DNA from: Amycolatopsis benzoatilytica AK 16/65
GTDB lineage: Bacteria > Actinomycetota > Actinomycetes > Mycobacteriales > Pseudonocardiaceae
Reading direction: 5' to 3'
Length of the DNA: 64,000 nt
Assembly (NCBI RefSeq): GCF_000383915.1
Contig: NZ_KB912942.1
Location: 3,965,795-4,029,794 of the forward strand
Part shown: in pieces, positions 43,239 to 51,919 of the stretch
Layout of the letters: each line of letters opens with the position of its first letter
Position numbering within the stretch: position 1 is the stretch's first letter
Made by a program: the position numbers and the translations under genes
The notes under the pieces: generated by a model
Told to the model about the DNA's origin: nothing
The model's input: only the letters and a program-made list of their open reading frames with translations
The model's database searches: none

Positions 43239-43610
43239 ATGGCGAAGGTCACACGCAGGATCGACCAGCCACCGCGGATTCCGGACGGCGGCGCGGTCCG
43301 CGAGGTGCTCGACCGGATCGGCGACAAGTGGAGCCTGCTGGTGATCGGCACCCTGCGTTCCGGCCCGCTGCGATTCGGCGAGTTGCACGAGGCCGCTGCC
43401 GGTATTTCGCAACGGATGCTGACGCTGACCCTCAAACGCCTGGTCGAGGACGGCCTGGTCGTGCGCACCGCCTATGCCGAGGTGCCGCCGCGAGTCGAGT
43501 ACGAAGTGACCGAGCTGGGGCGGACGCTGGTGCCGCACGTGATGGCGCTCGCCGAGTGGGCGATGGCCCACCACGAGCAGATCAATGCCAATCGTCGATC
43601 CCACGGGTAA
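43239..43610 (+). CDS. HxlR-family transcriptional regulator
   Basis: The 123-residue winged-helix regulator has VLDRIGDKWSLLVIGTLRSGPLRFGELHEAAAGISQRMLTLTLKRLVEDGLVVRTAYAEVPPRVEYEVTELGRTL, a near-consensus HxlR domain. No effector Cys is evident. It starts at ATG after GTAAGGAG and is divergent from the DoxX gene, which it probably represses. Confidence 0.92.
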   Translation: MAKVTRRIDQPPRIPDGGAVREVLDRIGDKWSLLVIGTLRSGPLRFGELHEAAAGISQRMLTLTLKRLVEDGLVVRTAYAEVPPRVEYEVTELGRTLVPHVMALAEWAMAHHEQINANRRSHG

Positions 43611-43639
43611 TTCTCGATCCGCTCTCGAAATGGCTGGTG

Positions 43640-43870
43640 CCGCAGTGCTTCCGTTGGATGGCAACCTCGGACGGCGGGCGCGGCAAATCACTGCTCAAGG
43701 CCGAGGCTCGCGGCGAGATCCGCTCCGGGCTCGACCTCGATCTGCTCATGGACCTGTTCGGCGCACCCGTGGTCCTCCGCGCGCTGTTCGCCCATCGTGA
43801 ACTCGACCGCCAGTTCGTCCAGGACGTGGTGAGCGCCGTGCTGCCCGGAGCGGGCGCGGCCGACAGCGAC
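43640..43870 (+). pseudogene. C-terminal remnant of a TetR-type regulator
   Basis: The plus strand reads GKSLLKAEARGEIRSGLDLDLLMDLFGAPVVLRALFAHRELDRQFVQDVVSAVLPGAG, the usual end of TetR ligand domains (pattern GE.R...D.....DL..GP...R.L...........V..VLPG). No HTH domain precedes it and there is no start codon in context, so only the tail survives. The gene it regulated is unknown. Confidence 0.55.
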
Positions 43871-44036
43871 GGCCTCTGCGAGCACGTCCGTCCGAGCCAC
43901 ATGGCGGGCGGACCGGCCACCCGGGACCCCGACGGCAACCCGCGGAACACAGTCATTTCCCTTGCCCCCAAACGGACGCACGCACCTGCTCCGAGCGCTC
44001 TCCCACCACCGGCACCCCGCGATGCGCGAGGGCTGA

Positions 44037-44252
44037 CTACTCGCTCCTCGAAAACGGCATCCCTGGCACCTGGAACGGCTGGCCGTTCTCGGCGATCTCA
44101 TCCACCAGCAGCCCGTCTTCGACCAGGTCCGCCGCGCGGCGGACCTGGTCGAAGTCGCGGATTTCCGCGATTACCAGGCCAGCATCGCCGAGTCGGCGGA
44201 CGCACCCGGCGGTCGTCCAGCGGCCCATCGCGTGATGCAGCAGACGCGGCAA
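44037..44252 (-). pseudogene. C-terminal remnant of a family III CoA-transferase
   Basis: The minus strand encodes RLGDAGLVIAEIRDFDQVRRAADLVEDGLLVDEIAENGQPFQVPGMPFSRSE and then a stop, matching the end of CaiB-type transferases (L..AGV...PV....V..DPQ......V.....G....PG.P.....). Only ~60 residues are readable and the rest of the enzyme (about 330 residues) is missing, so it is a fragment. Confidence 0.5.
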
Positions 44253-44715
44253 TTCCGCCGCCGCTTAAGCCGCCCGCCTGCGACGGGTCAAGCTCGAGCG
44301 CTGCGTCCGCTACCTGATCGCGCAGCTTCCCGAAGTCCACGCCGCCGCGCGCCTGTGGATAACGCTGACGGGCGCGCCGCGGCATGCCCGGGAGAGCGTC
44401 GGCTCAGTCGAAGTGAGCCCGCCTCGCCGCACTGCCGTGAATGAGTCGTCCAGGACCTCGGCGGGAGCCGCTGACGGCCGAATTCCCACCGAGTGTCTAC
44501 ATAGGACCGGACTCCCATGCCGGAGAACCACTCCCGTCGCGCGTGCAGCCACTCACGAAATACGCAACCCCGGAGCGCGACCCGCTAAGCCGCAACCTTT
44601 CCCATTCCACAATGTCCGCTTCCTGCCGCTTGAACACTTTTTCCGCACATTGCCCAGAATGCGTATTCGCATCCCGTCGGCGGCCCCGATAAGCGAAGAA
44701 TTTCCGCGTCTGATG
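44253..44715. other. Gap upstream of amino acid permease, no gene seen
   Basis: About 460 bp without a supported gene. The right half becomes AT-richer, as expected for a promoter region, and holds no recognisable remnant. Confidence 0.4.
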
Positions 44716-44730
44716 TTAAGTCGACCTTAA
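44716..44730. promoter_or_regulatory. Inverted repeat upstream of the permease gene
   Basis: TTAAG-TCGAC-CTTAA is a 5-bp inverted repeat about 115 bp upstream of the permease start in an AT-rich patch. Possible operator of an unlinked regulator; weak evidence. Confidence 0.3.
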
Positions 44731-44845
44731 GTATTGAATCTTTCCCACCACGGCGGTTTGGTTCCGAGCGCGCGTGCGCCATAGTGCTCCGCAACGCAGC
44801 CGGAGGACCCCCGGAGAAATCCGGATTTCGCAGACAGGAGTGTGC

Positions 44846-46519
44846 ATGGCTTCCTCGCGAACCGTCGTGGCCTCGAACGAAGGCACCGGACAGCTGAAAC
44901 GAGCGGTCGGCTTCTACGGGTTGACGTTCATTTCCCTCGGCTCGATCATCGGCTCGGGCTGGCTGCTGGGTGCGCTCAAGGCGGCCAAGGTCGCCGGCCC
45001 GGCGTCGATCATTTCGTGGCTGCTGGCCGCGGCGATGCTCGCCGTGCTGGCGCTGATCCACGCCGAGCTCGGTGCCGCCTATCCGGTCGCCGGCGGCACG
45101 GCGCGGTTCCCGCTGTTCGCCTACGGCACGGTCACCGGGTTCGTCGCCGGCTGGTCCGCGTGGCTGCAGGCCGTGGCCATCGCGCCGATCGAGGTCGAAG
45201 CGAGTCTGGAGTACTTGAACAACATCGCGTGGGTCAAGGACAACCTGAACCTCCTCCACCCCGATGACGGCACGCTCACCGCAAGCGGGTTCGGTTGGGC
45301 CAGCCTGCTGATGGTGGTCTTCACGCTGATCAACATCGTCGGTGTGAAGCTGATGTCGGAGAGCAACTCCTACGCGGTGTTGTGGAAGACCGCGGTCCCG
45401 CTGGTCACCGTGTTCGTACTGATCCCGACGAGCTTCCACGCCGGCAACTTCGCGGCGGGCGGTGGTTTCGCGCCGTACGGGGCGCACGGAATCTTCGCGG
45501 CGTTGCCGGTCGGCGTCGTATTCGCCCTGCAGGGCTTCGAACAAGCCATCCAGCTCGGCGGCGAGGCAAAGAACCCGAAACGCGACCTCTCCCGCGCGGT
45601 GCTGACCGCGATGGCTGTTGGCGCGCTGGTCTACATCTTGCTAGAAATCGCTTTCATCGGCAGCATCGACCCGCACAACCTGATCCAGGGCTGGGCCAAC
45701 CCGATCGAAAAGGGCGACTTCGGCCCGTACGCGACGCTCGCTTTCGCGGCTGGCGCCGGCTGGCTCGCCTACGTCCTGTACGCCGACGCGTTCGTCTCCC
45801 CCGCCGGCACCGGCCTCGTCTACGTGGCGACGTCGGCCCGCCTGACCTACGCGCTCGGGCGCGACCGGCTGCTGCCCGGCATCTTCGGCAGGGTCAACGT
45901 TCGCGGCGTCCCGCTTTGGTCGATCATCCTCGCCTTCATCGTCGGCGAGTTCTCCTTCCTGCCCTTCCCGAGCTGGCAGGAGCTGGTCAACGTGGTAACC
46001 TCGGCGACAGCGGTGATGTACGCGTTCGCCCCGGTCTCCCTGGCCGCGCTCCGCAAGCGCGACCTCAGCCGCCCGCGCCCCTACCGCACGCCCTACGCGA
46101 AGGTCCTCGCCCCGATCGGGTTCGTCAGCGCCAACCTGATCATCTACTGGGGCGGCTACGACACGACGTGGAAGATCCTCGCCGCCGTCCTCGTCGGCCT
46201 CCTGATCTTCGCGATCAGCTACGCCACCGCCCCCGCCGAGAAGCGACGCCCGTTGGAGCTCAAGGCCGCGGTCTGGGTCATCCCCTGGCTCGTCGGTTCC
46301 GCGATCATCGGCTTCCTGGGGCGGTACGCGCAGAACGTGGCCCCGCGCAACATACTCCCGGAATGGTGGGACCTCGTCACGGTCGTCGTCTTCGCGCTGG
46401 TCATCTTCTATTGGGCGGTCAATTCAGCGCTCGCCCCAGAGAAGGTGCAGGCCACGGTCGCCGCCGAGGAAGCGGAGCTCCTGACCGCGGAGATCGGCGG
46501 CACCGCACCGGCAGTCTGA
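44846..46519 (+). CDS. APC-family amino acid permease (aspartate:H+ symporter-like)
   Basis: The 557-residue protein has about 14 hydrophobic segments and APC motifs: FYGLTFISLGSIIGSGWLLGALKAAKVAGPASIISWL at the first helices, AELGAAYPVAGGTARFPLFAYG, and LQGFEQAIQLGGEAKNPKRDLSRAVL. It resembles the YveA-type aspartate-proton symporters by length and the long C-terminus. Start ATG 44846 follows CAGGAG. It stands alone between decayed genes. Confidence 0.88.
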   Translation: MASSRTVVASNEGTGQLKRAVGFYGLTFISLGSIIGSGWLLGALKAAKVAGPASIISWLLAAAMLAVLALIHAELGAAYPVAGGTARFPLFAYGTVTGFVAGWSAWLQAVAIAPIEVEASLEYLNNIAWVKDNLNLLHPDDGTLTASGFGWASLLMVVFTLINIVGVKLMSESNSYAVLWKTAVPLVTVFVLIPTSFHAGNFAAGGGFAPYGAHGIFAALPVGVVFALQGFEQAIQLGGEAKNPKRDLSRAVLTAMAVGALVYILLEIAFIGSIDPHNLIQGWANPIEKGDFGPYATLAFAAGAGWLAYVLYADAFVSPAGTGLVYVATSARLTYALGRDRLLPGIFGRVNVRGVPLWSIILAFIVGEFSFLPFPSWQELVNVVTSATAVMYAFAPVSLAALRKRDLSRPRPYRTPYAKVLAPIGFVSANLIIYWGGYDTTWKILAAVLVGLLIFAISYATAPAEKRRPLELKAAVWVIPWLVGSAIIGFLGRYAQNVAPRNILPEWWDLVTVVVFALVIFYWAVNSALAPEKVQATVAAEEAELLTAEIGGTAPAV

Positions 46520-47263
46520 GGACAGCCAAGGGGCGTGGTCCCAACGAGCGGCTCGGCCAGGGTCGAGTACCCGATCCGCCAGGTCACCGAGCAGTTCGTG
46601 ATCCGGAACAAGGTGGAGCTGAGGGGTCCGGCGTGGACTGGCTGAGCGCGCCGCTCCCTGAGGCCGAGCGCTCACCAGAGGACTCCTGCACCGGCTCCGG
46701 GTGAGGACGGCGCGGATGGACGGGCGGCTTCCCAGCCGCCTGGGACCGCGCACCGGAACGCGCCTGCTAGTTGTGGTCGTGGCCACGGGCAGCAACAAAC
46801 TACCCGCCGAGATCGCTGGTATCGGATCAATCGGGATACACCCGCGATCCGGGGTCGGCGAGAGCACGGCCGTCCGGGCCCGGGTCGGTCGTGGCGTCGC
46901 CTGGTCAGGTCCAGCAGGACGTCCTACGCCGAGTCGTGCTGCGCGAGCACGACATCTGTCGTCGGCCACGAACACGGGCTCTGGCTCAGCTTGCGCGATC
47001 AGCAGTCGACGTCTCGTCCATAATGGACAGTCGACTCCCTGGTATCCCTATGCGACAACGATCCATCAGCGACACCCCGAGCATCACCAGCCCGAAGCTC
47101 GCGGTTCGGCGCCGAGCAGGCACCGCTCCCCGGTGCCTGAGCCGCGACCCGGGCAACGCGTCCGCGCCGGCGCACTGGCGGAAACCCAGCCGCCGAGCGC
47201 CCGAGCCTGCGGACATTGGCGATCGAACAACCATAGGAAGTCGATTATCTAGTCATACATCGT
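46520..47263. other. Gap, no supported gene
   Basis: About 740 bp with no credible gene on either strand. Codon-position bias is weak and short open frames lack ribosome binding sites. The stretch just left of 47264 is AT-rich and follows a truncated FAD-monooxygenase start, suggesting a deletion removed neighbouring genes. Confidence 0.4.
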
Positions 47264-47314
47264 TTACAACTGCGTGGGACCTGCGATTCCGGCGCCGCAC
47301 ACCACGGCCTTCAC
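47264..47314 (-). pseudogene. Stub of an FAD-dependent monooxygenase start
   Basis: A GTG (47314) overlaps the stop of the oxidoreductase gene in GTGA style and begins VKAVVCGAGIAGPTQL before a stop. VKAVVCGAGIAG is the classic FAD-binding N-terminus of PHBH-like monooxygenases (GxGxxG). Only 16 residues remain; the rest has been replaced by unrelated DNA. Confidence 0.6.
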
Positions 47315-47817
47315 GTGCCGGCTCCGTCCAGGCGCAGCTCGACCATCGGCAGTGCAGTGTCCCGCTCGCTGACCGCCGTGCCCAGCGTGTTCTCCAGCAC
47401 TGCCTTGAACCGGCGCCACGCTCGCGGGTGCTTGCGCACATAGCCGGCGAGCGCGGCGTCTGCTTCCACAGTGGACAGTCGGCGGGCCGTCGCCGCGGAC
47501 AAGCCCCGCGCGCCGCTGGCCACCCGCACCCGCGGCTGCGCGACGACGTTGCGATACCACTGCGCCCGATCGCCGAAACCGGACGCCACTATGTAGGCGT
47601 CCCGGTGCGGGTGCCCGATCACTTCCAGCACGACGTAGCGCCGGGCACCGGTTTTGCGGCCGGTATGTTCGAGCAGGAGCAGCCTGGACCCGAGCAGGAA
47701 CCCCAGCCGCGCGCGGTAAAGCCAGATCGGCGCCCGCATGAGCCGCCGGTTGCGCAGCAGCCGCGCGCCGGTGCGCCCGGCCGCGCCGGACTCGGAGGAC
47801 GGAGTGGCGTCGGACAT
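47311..47817 (-). CDS. Deazaflavin (F420)-dependent nitroreductase-family protein
   Basis: The 168-residue split-barrel protein of the DDN family has LLEHTGRKTGARRYVVLEVIG, AYIVASGFGDRAQWYRNVVAQPRVRV and a helical C-terminus (AALAGYVRKHPRAWRRFKAVLE). Family members use reduced F420 to reduce quinones or unsaturated compounds. It lies 27 nt downstream of the TetR gene and is probably cotranscribed and regulated by it. Confidence 0.9.
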   Translation of the reverse strand: MSDATPSSESGAAGRTGARLLRNRRLMRAPIWLYRARLGFLLGSRLLLLEHTGRKTGARRYVVLEVIGHPHRDAYIVASGFGDRAQWYRNVVAQPRVRVASGARGLSAATARRLSTVEADAALAGYVRKHPRAWRRFKAVLENTLGTAVSERDTALPMVELRLDGAGT

Positions 47818-47844
47818 GTGCCCGCCTCGATTCGTTGTCGACTG

Positions 47845-48474
47845 TCAGTTCGGTCCGGCCGCGGGATCGCCGAGCCCGTTGCGGTAGACCGCGAACACTT
47901 CGGCGCCCCAGCGGCGCATCCCGTCGGCCGACAGCGGATCGACGTCGAGCACCTCGCCCAGCCGGTCGCGCAAGATCAGCACGGCGAGGTCGTTGACGAG
48001 CAGGAACGCCGCCCGCACCTCGGGATCCGCCCCAACGTCCGCAGTGCCGGCAGCCGCCATGTCCGCGAGCACGTCCCGGCTCAGCGCGTAAAGCTCGCCG
48101 AACAGCGCGGACGCGGCCGGCCCGCCGCCGAGAAGCAGCCACCCCAGGTACCCCGGAACGGCAGAACCCACCGGAAGAGCGCCGGCCACCGCTTCGGCCA
48201 GGCTCGGCACCGCGCCCGGATCGAACGGGCCGTCCCCGCCCGATGCGGTGGCCTTGGCAAGCATCGCCGCGAAAACCCGAACCACGTGCTCGTCGACCGC
48301 CTCCCGAAGGCCGCTCTTGGAACCGTAGTGGCGGATCACCAGCGCCGGCGAGACCGCCGCCGCCGCCGCGACGTCCCGGATCGTCACCGCATCCGGACCC
48401 CGCTCGCCGAACAGCCGCAACGCCTCGTCGCGGATCCTCGCCTTCGCGGTCCGATCATCCGGGAGTGAACTCAT
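47845..48474 (-). CDS. TetR-family transcriptional regulator
   Basis: The 209-residue protein has an HTH (ARIRDEALRLFGERGPDAVTIRDVAAAAAVSPALVIRHYGSKSGLREAVDEHV) and a helical ligand domain. ATG 48474 is taken as the start; an ATG at 48492 would add six residues. Both ATGs lie in a perfect palindrome (48473-48492), so the gene is likely autorepressed at or near its start codon. It is divergent from a secreted lipoprotein gene. Confidence 0.9.
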   Translation of the reverse strand: MSSLPDDRTAKARIRDEALRLFGERGPDAVTIRDVAAAAAVSPALVIRHYGSKSGLREAVDEHVVRVFAAMLAKATASGGDGPFDPGAVPSLAEAVAGALPVGSAVPGYLGWLLLGGGPAASALFGELYALSRDVLADMAAAGTADVGADPEVRAAFLLVNDLAVLILRDRLGEVLDVDPLSADGMRRWGAEVFAVYRNGLGDPAAGPN

Positions 48475-48492
48475 GTTTACTACTATAAACAT
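48473..48492. promoter_or_regulatory. TetR autoregulatory palindrome over start codon
   Basis: ATGTTTA-(6 nt)-TAAACAT is a perfect 7-bp inverted repeat that includes both candidate start codons of the TetR gene. It is AT-rich in a GC-rich setting and is the most likely binding site of the adjacent TetR protein. Confidence 0.7.
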
Positions 48493-48592
48493 ACGTTCAC
48501 ACCTGCGCCAGGGTCGTCGGAGCGCCCGCCACGGCGAGCAGATGTAACAGCGCGCACCGCCTCATCGATCCTCACGCAGAACAGGAGGTGCC

Positions 48593-49750
48593 GTGCACCG
48601 TCAGGCTTCCCGTGCCGCAGCCGACAACTGGAGCCACCGCGGGGCTTGCGCGAAGCTCGCGCTGGCGGCACTCCTCACGAGCACCTTGATCGCGTGCTCG
48701 GCAGGAGATCCGCAGGCGACAAGCACGTCCCGCCGGCCAGTCGACCTCAGCATGGCGGAGGGAGGCTGGGGGCCGGACCGGACCCTCTTCTCCCACCGCA
48801 GCCCGCCCTCCCGAGCCGTCCTCAACTCGGTCACCGACGACCCGGTTTCGGGCGACGAACGAAGTTTTCTCGCCCTCCGCGAGGCCGGGCACAACGACTG
48901 GAGTTCCGAACAGCCGCTCCCGTTGAAAGCCGGCGGCCGGTACCAAGCGCGCATCGAGATACACAATGACGCGCCAGGCCGGACCAGCCGCGGAACCAGA
49001 GTCGCGGCTCAACTGCCGGCGACCGTGGCCGGCCGCGAGCGCGTCTCGGCCATCGCGACGTCCGCCGACGCCGAGCCGCCCGCGGTCTGGAGATCGTTGG
49101 TGGTCACCACTTCCGAGGCCGGACCGGTCGCGCTCCGCATCGTGCCCGATTCCGCCCGGCTCTACACCGGCCGCACCCCAGCCGGTGTCGCCCTGCCGGC
49201 CGGAGATCTCTTCTCCGACCCCGGCGTCCTCATCGGCTGCGACGGCCCGACCGGCAATCTCACCGGCGACTCCGACTGCCACGCCGAAGTCCGTTTCGAG
49301 TTCGTCGCCGACCAGCCGAACTTCACGATCAGCCAGCTGGCCGCCCACAGCGGCACGGCCCAGTACCAGTACGCGCTGGCCGTCGAACCCGAGGACAAGG
49401 TCGACATCAAGATCAAGTACTCGAACACCGGCAGCACCGTCCAGAACGACGTGGTCGTCAAATACGTCCTTCCGCCCGATTTCGGCTACGTCGCGGGAAC
49501 AACAGCGCTCTCCGCGACGTCGACGAACAATGAATGGACACCCGTCGAAAGCGACGAAATCACGCACGACGGGATCAATATCGGCTCGTATTCTCCCGGC
49601 GGCGGCGCGTACCTGAGAATAACCATGCAAGCCGCGAAGTCCGAGGTCTTCGCATGCGGCACCACCCGGCTCTCCGGTAAAGCTGTCGCGGAAACCGCGA
49701 ACGGGGCGAAGACGCAGCCGTTGACGCTCGAACTCACCCGCAACTGCTGA
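48593..49750 (+). CDS. Secreted lipoprotein with a DUF11-like repeat domain
   Basis: The 385-residue protein starts with GTG after AGGAGG. It has a positively charged start and a lipobox (TSTLIACSAG, Cys about residue 35). The middle (residues ~100-260) is beta-rich. The C-terminal ~120 residues (DKVDIKIKYSNTGSTVQNDVVVKYVLPPDFGYVAGTTALSA, then ITMQAAKSEVFACGTTRLSGKAVAETANG) match the conserved-repeat DUF11 fold. Probably surface-exposed. Function unknown; it precedes a membrane protein gene with which it may be cotranscribed. Confidence 0.85.
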   Translation: MHRQASRAAADNWSHRGACAKLALAALLTSTLIACSAGDPQATSTSRRPVDLSMAEGGWGPDRTLFSHRSPPSRAVLNSVTDDPVSGDERSFLALREAGHNDWSSEQPLPLKAGGRYQARIEIHNDAPGRTSRGTRVAAQLPATVAGRERVSAIATSADAEPPAVWRSLVVTTSEAGPVALRIVPDSARLYTGRTPAGVALPAGDLFSDPGVLIGCDGPTGNLTGDSDCHAEVRFEFVADQPNFTISQLAAHSGTAQYQYALAVEPEDKVDIKIKYSNTGSTVQNDVVVKYVLPPDFGYVAGTTALSATSTNNEWTPVESDEITHDGINIGSYSPGGGAYLRITMQAAKSEVFACGTTRLSGKAVAETANGAKTQPLTLELTRNC

Positions 49751-49771
49751 CCGGTCCCAAACCGCCCGCCC

Positions 49772-49778
49772 AAAGGAG
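49772..49778 (+). promoter_or_regulatory. Ribosome binding site that fixes a CTG start
   Basis: AAAGGAG lies six bases upstream of CTG 49785-49787. No ATG, GTG or TTG in this frame is available at the start of the coding-like frame that follows, so this site supports a CTG initiation codon. Confidence 0.6.
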
Positions 49779-49784
49779 TTCCCG

Positions 49785-50234
49785 CTGACCGGATCAGCGC
49801 GCACCCGACGCCGAGACCTGTTCATTTCGCTGAGCAGCCTCCTCACCGCCATCGTCGCCGCCGCGGTCGGCTGGTGGCTCCCGATCAAACTGGACGCGGA
49901 CGCACAGGACCGCGACCGCGCCAAGGCCTGCATCGAGGCGATCATCGACCTCCGCGGGACGATCAGCCAGCTCACCACGGGCTATCTCGTCGCACCGGAC
50001 AACCGCGCGTCGCGGCTCGCGGACTGGGACCGAACCGAAAACCTGGTCGAACGAGTCCGCGTCACCTGCCACCGCGTCACGCAGCTCGCTGCCGACAGCG
50101 TCGACTCGATGAAGCCGACGTGGGAACAGATCCACAACTCGCACCAAGCCGCGGAAAACGGTCCCGCCGACCTGTCACCCGCGCAGCGTGCACTGGCCTG
50201 GACGACAACCGCCATCTCCGACCTGACCGGATAG
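49785..50234 (+). CDS. Small membrane protein with probable CTG start
   Basis: This frame of 149 residues, read from CTG 49785, has strong GC3 bias and ends at TAG 50232-50234. It begins with TGSARTRRRDLFISLSSLLTAIVAAAVGWWLPIKL, one membrane helix (residues ~12-30) preceded by Arg residues. A helical extracytoplasmic or cytoplasmic part of ~115 residues with two Cys follows (DRAKACIEAIIDLRGTISQL, VTCHRVTQL). AAAGGAG sits six bases upstream. The first ATG is far inside the gene. No family recognised. It lies 34 nt after the lipoprotein gene, so the two probably form an operon. Confidence 0.7.
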   Translation: MTGSARTRRRDLFISLSSLLTAIVAAAVGWWLPIKLDADAQDRDRAKACIEAIIDLRGTISQLTTGYLVAPDNRASRLADWDRTENLVERVRVTCHRVTQLAADSVDSMKPTWEQIHNSHQAAENGPADLSPAQRALAWTTTAISDLTG

Positions 50235-50430
50235 CCCGCGCGGACACCGAGAAGCGACGATCCGGCACCCGCCCGGGCCATGCCCGAGCGAACTGCGCAC
50301 CGGCCCGGCACGCGCGAACATTGGCGAGCCTCACCGGACGCCGATGCGGGCAACTGTCACCTACCGCACCAGAACGACGCTCGATAGGCGTGCGGCACGC
50401 GTCGAACCGGGCCGAACACGGCTGGGCCGG

Positions 50431-50523
50431 CCCGTCGGCGAGGAACATCGCGGACGGATCTGCCGCCACTGCCAGCACCGCCTCCGCCATCGTCGCCGGT
50501 TTGCCGTAGGCGAACGGCTTCAT
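50431..50523 (-). pseudogene. Start of a molybdenum hydroxylase FAD-binding subunit, truncated
   Basis: The minus strand from ATG 50523 reads MKPFAYGKPATMAEAVLAVAADPSAMFLADG, the standard N-terminus of CoxM/YagS-type FAD subunits. After about 31 residues the frame loses the FAD-binding GG motif and coding sense, so the gene is a stub. It lies directly after the truncated 2Fe-2S subunit gene. Confidence 0.65.
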
Positions 50524-50524
50524 C

Positions 50525-50938
50525 GCTGTTCTCCGGCTTGGTGACGCGGCTGGGCACGCCATCGCCGAACTCGGCCAGCAACCCCGCAGCCGAACAGATC
50601 TGGCCCGGCGTGCAGTAGCCGCATTGGAACGCGTCGTGGTCCAGGAACGACTGCTGCAGCGAATGCAGCTCGCCGTCCTCGGCCAGGCCGGCGGCCGTCG
50701 TCACCTCCATGCCGTCACAGGACAGCGCGAGCGTCAGGCAGGACAGCACTCTGCGACCGTCGAGCAGAACCGTGCACGTCCCGCACTGGCCGTGGTCGCA
50801 GCCCTTCTTGGCGCTGTAGTCGCCGATCTGCTCACGCAGCAGGTCCAGCAGCGTGCGGCGCGGGTCCACGGTCAGCCGATGCTCGGTCCCGTCGACGCGC
50901 AATCCGATCGTCCGGACCGCACCGGCGGTTTCCGGCAT
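50525..50938 (-). pseudogene. 2Fe-2S subunit of a xanthine dehydrogenase-type enzyme, C-terminally truncated
   Basis: The protein has GLRVDGTEHRLTVDPRRTLLDLLREQIGDYSAKKGCDHGQCGTCTVLLDGRRVLSCLTLA (plant-type [2Fe-2S] with CxxxxCxxC...C) and FQCGYCTPGQICSAAGLLAEFG for half of the second cluster. The usual NLCRCGAY segment with the last two Cys ligands is missing: after VPSRVT the sequence runs straight into the next gene's start. An internal deletion joined the two genes, so the subunit cannot bind its second cluster properly. Confidence 0.7.
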
Positions 50939-51055
50939 GGTTTCCGTCTCGCCCGGTCGCATTTCCCCGCGATACCCGTTCGTCGCGGGTCCAAACCTCC
51001 GCCAGGTCACGAGCCGGATGGCCGGTGGCGGACTCGGCGGGCTGAGCGCTGGGCC

Positions 51056-51919
51056 TCAGGCGAGCGCCTTCAACGCCTTCTCCGCAGACCCGGCGTCCTC
51101 CCGCATTCCCCGCCATGGGTCGTCCTTGCGTGCCAGCCGCCGCGCCAGCTTGGCCGGCCCCCAGCCGTTCGAGTCGGCTTTGCCGAGTTCCGCCCAGTCC
51201 AACGGCGTCGCCGAGGCCGCGCCGGGGCGAGCGCGCAGCGAGTACGGGGCCACAAACGTCTGTGCGTAGCCGTTGCGATTCGCGTCGACGAAGACGCGGT
51301 CGCCACGCTGGTCCTTGCGCTGAGCGGTGGTCAGGCGGTCCGGGTCTGCCGACGCGACACGGTCCGCCAGGGCTCGCGAAAGTTTCAGGACTACGTCCGT
51401 GCTGGCCGTGGCGTCGAGGGGGGCCACCACGTGGAAGCCGCGGCCTCCGGTGGCCTGCAGGTACGCGACGAGTCCGGCTTCGGCGTAGTGGTCGCGGATG
51501 CGGCGCGCCGCGGTGCGCAGGTCGGCGACGTCGGTGCCCTCCGGCGGGTCCAGGTCGAGCACCAGCAGGTCCGGCTTGTCCGGTGCGTCCATAGTGGACA
51601 GCCAGACGTGGAATTCCACGGTGGCCTGGCTGGCCAGGTACAGCAGGGAATCCTCGTCGTCGCACACGACGTACTCGTCGGTGCCGCCGCCCCGGCGCGG
51701 CACGCGCGCGGTGCGCAGCCACGACGGGAAGTGCTCGCTCGGATGCTTCTGGAACCAGCCCTCGGCCTCGATGCCGTCCGGATACCGCCGCAGCGTGAGC
51801 GGACGGCCGCGCAGGTGCGGCAGCATCGGGGACGCGACCGTGCGGTAGTGCTCGACGACGTCCCCCTTCGTGAGCCCGTCGCCGGGGTAGAAAACCTTGT
51901 CGGGATGAGAAATCTTCAC
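51056..51919 (-). CDS. LigD-type DNA polymerase/primase (PolDom)
   Basis: The 287-residue AEP-family polymerase has KISHPDKVFYPGDGLTKGDVVEHYRTVAS, ASQATVEFHVWLSTMDAPDKPDLLVLDLDPPEGTD (catalytic Asp pair), ATGGRGFHVVAPLDA and DANRNGYAQTFVAPYSLRARPGA. It corresponds to the polymerase domain of LigD that fills ends in bacterial non-homologous end joining. GTG 51919 overlaps the ligase stop (GTGA), so the three NHEJ genes form one operon. No Ku gene is visible nearby. Confidence 0.9.
   Translation of the reverse strand: MKISHPDKVFYPGDGLTKGDVVEHYRTVASPMLPHLRGRPLTLRRYPDGIEAEGWFQKHPSEHFPSWLRTARVPRRGGGTDEYVVCDDEDSLLYLASQATVEFHVWLSTMDAPDKPDLLVLDLDPPEGTDVADLRTAARRIRDHYAEAGLVAYLQATGGRGFHVVAPLDATASTDVVLKLSRALADRVASADPDRLTTAQRKDQRGDRVFVDANRNGYAQTFVAPYSLRARPGAASATPLDWAELGKADSNGWGPAKLARRLARKDDPWRGMREDAGSAEKALKALA

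Noticed and set aside
47311..48142. Minus-strand frame spanning the oxidoreductase and TetR genes
   Set aside because: Only its last 16 residues (the FAD monooxygenase stub) make sense; the rest is a shadow.
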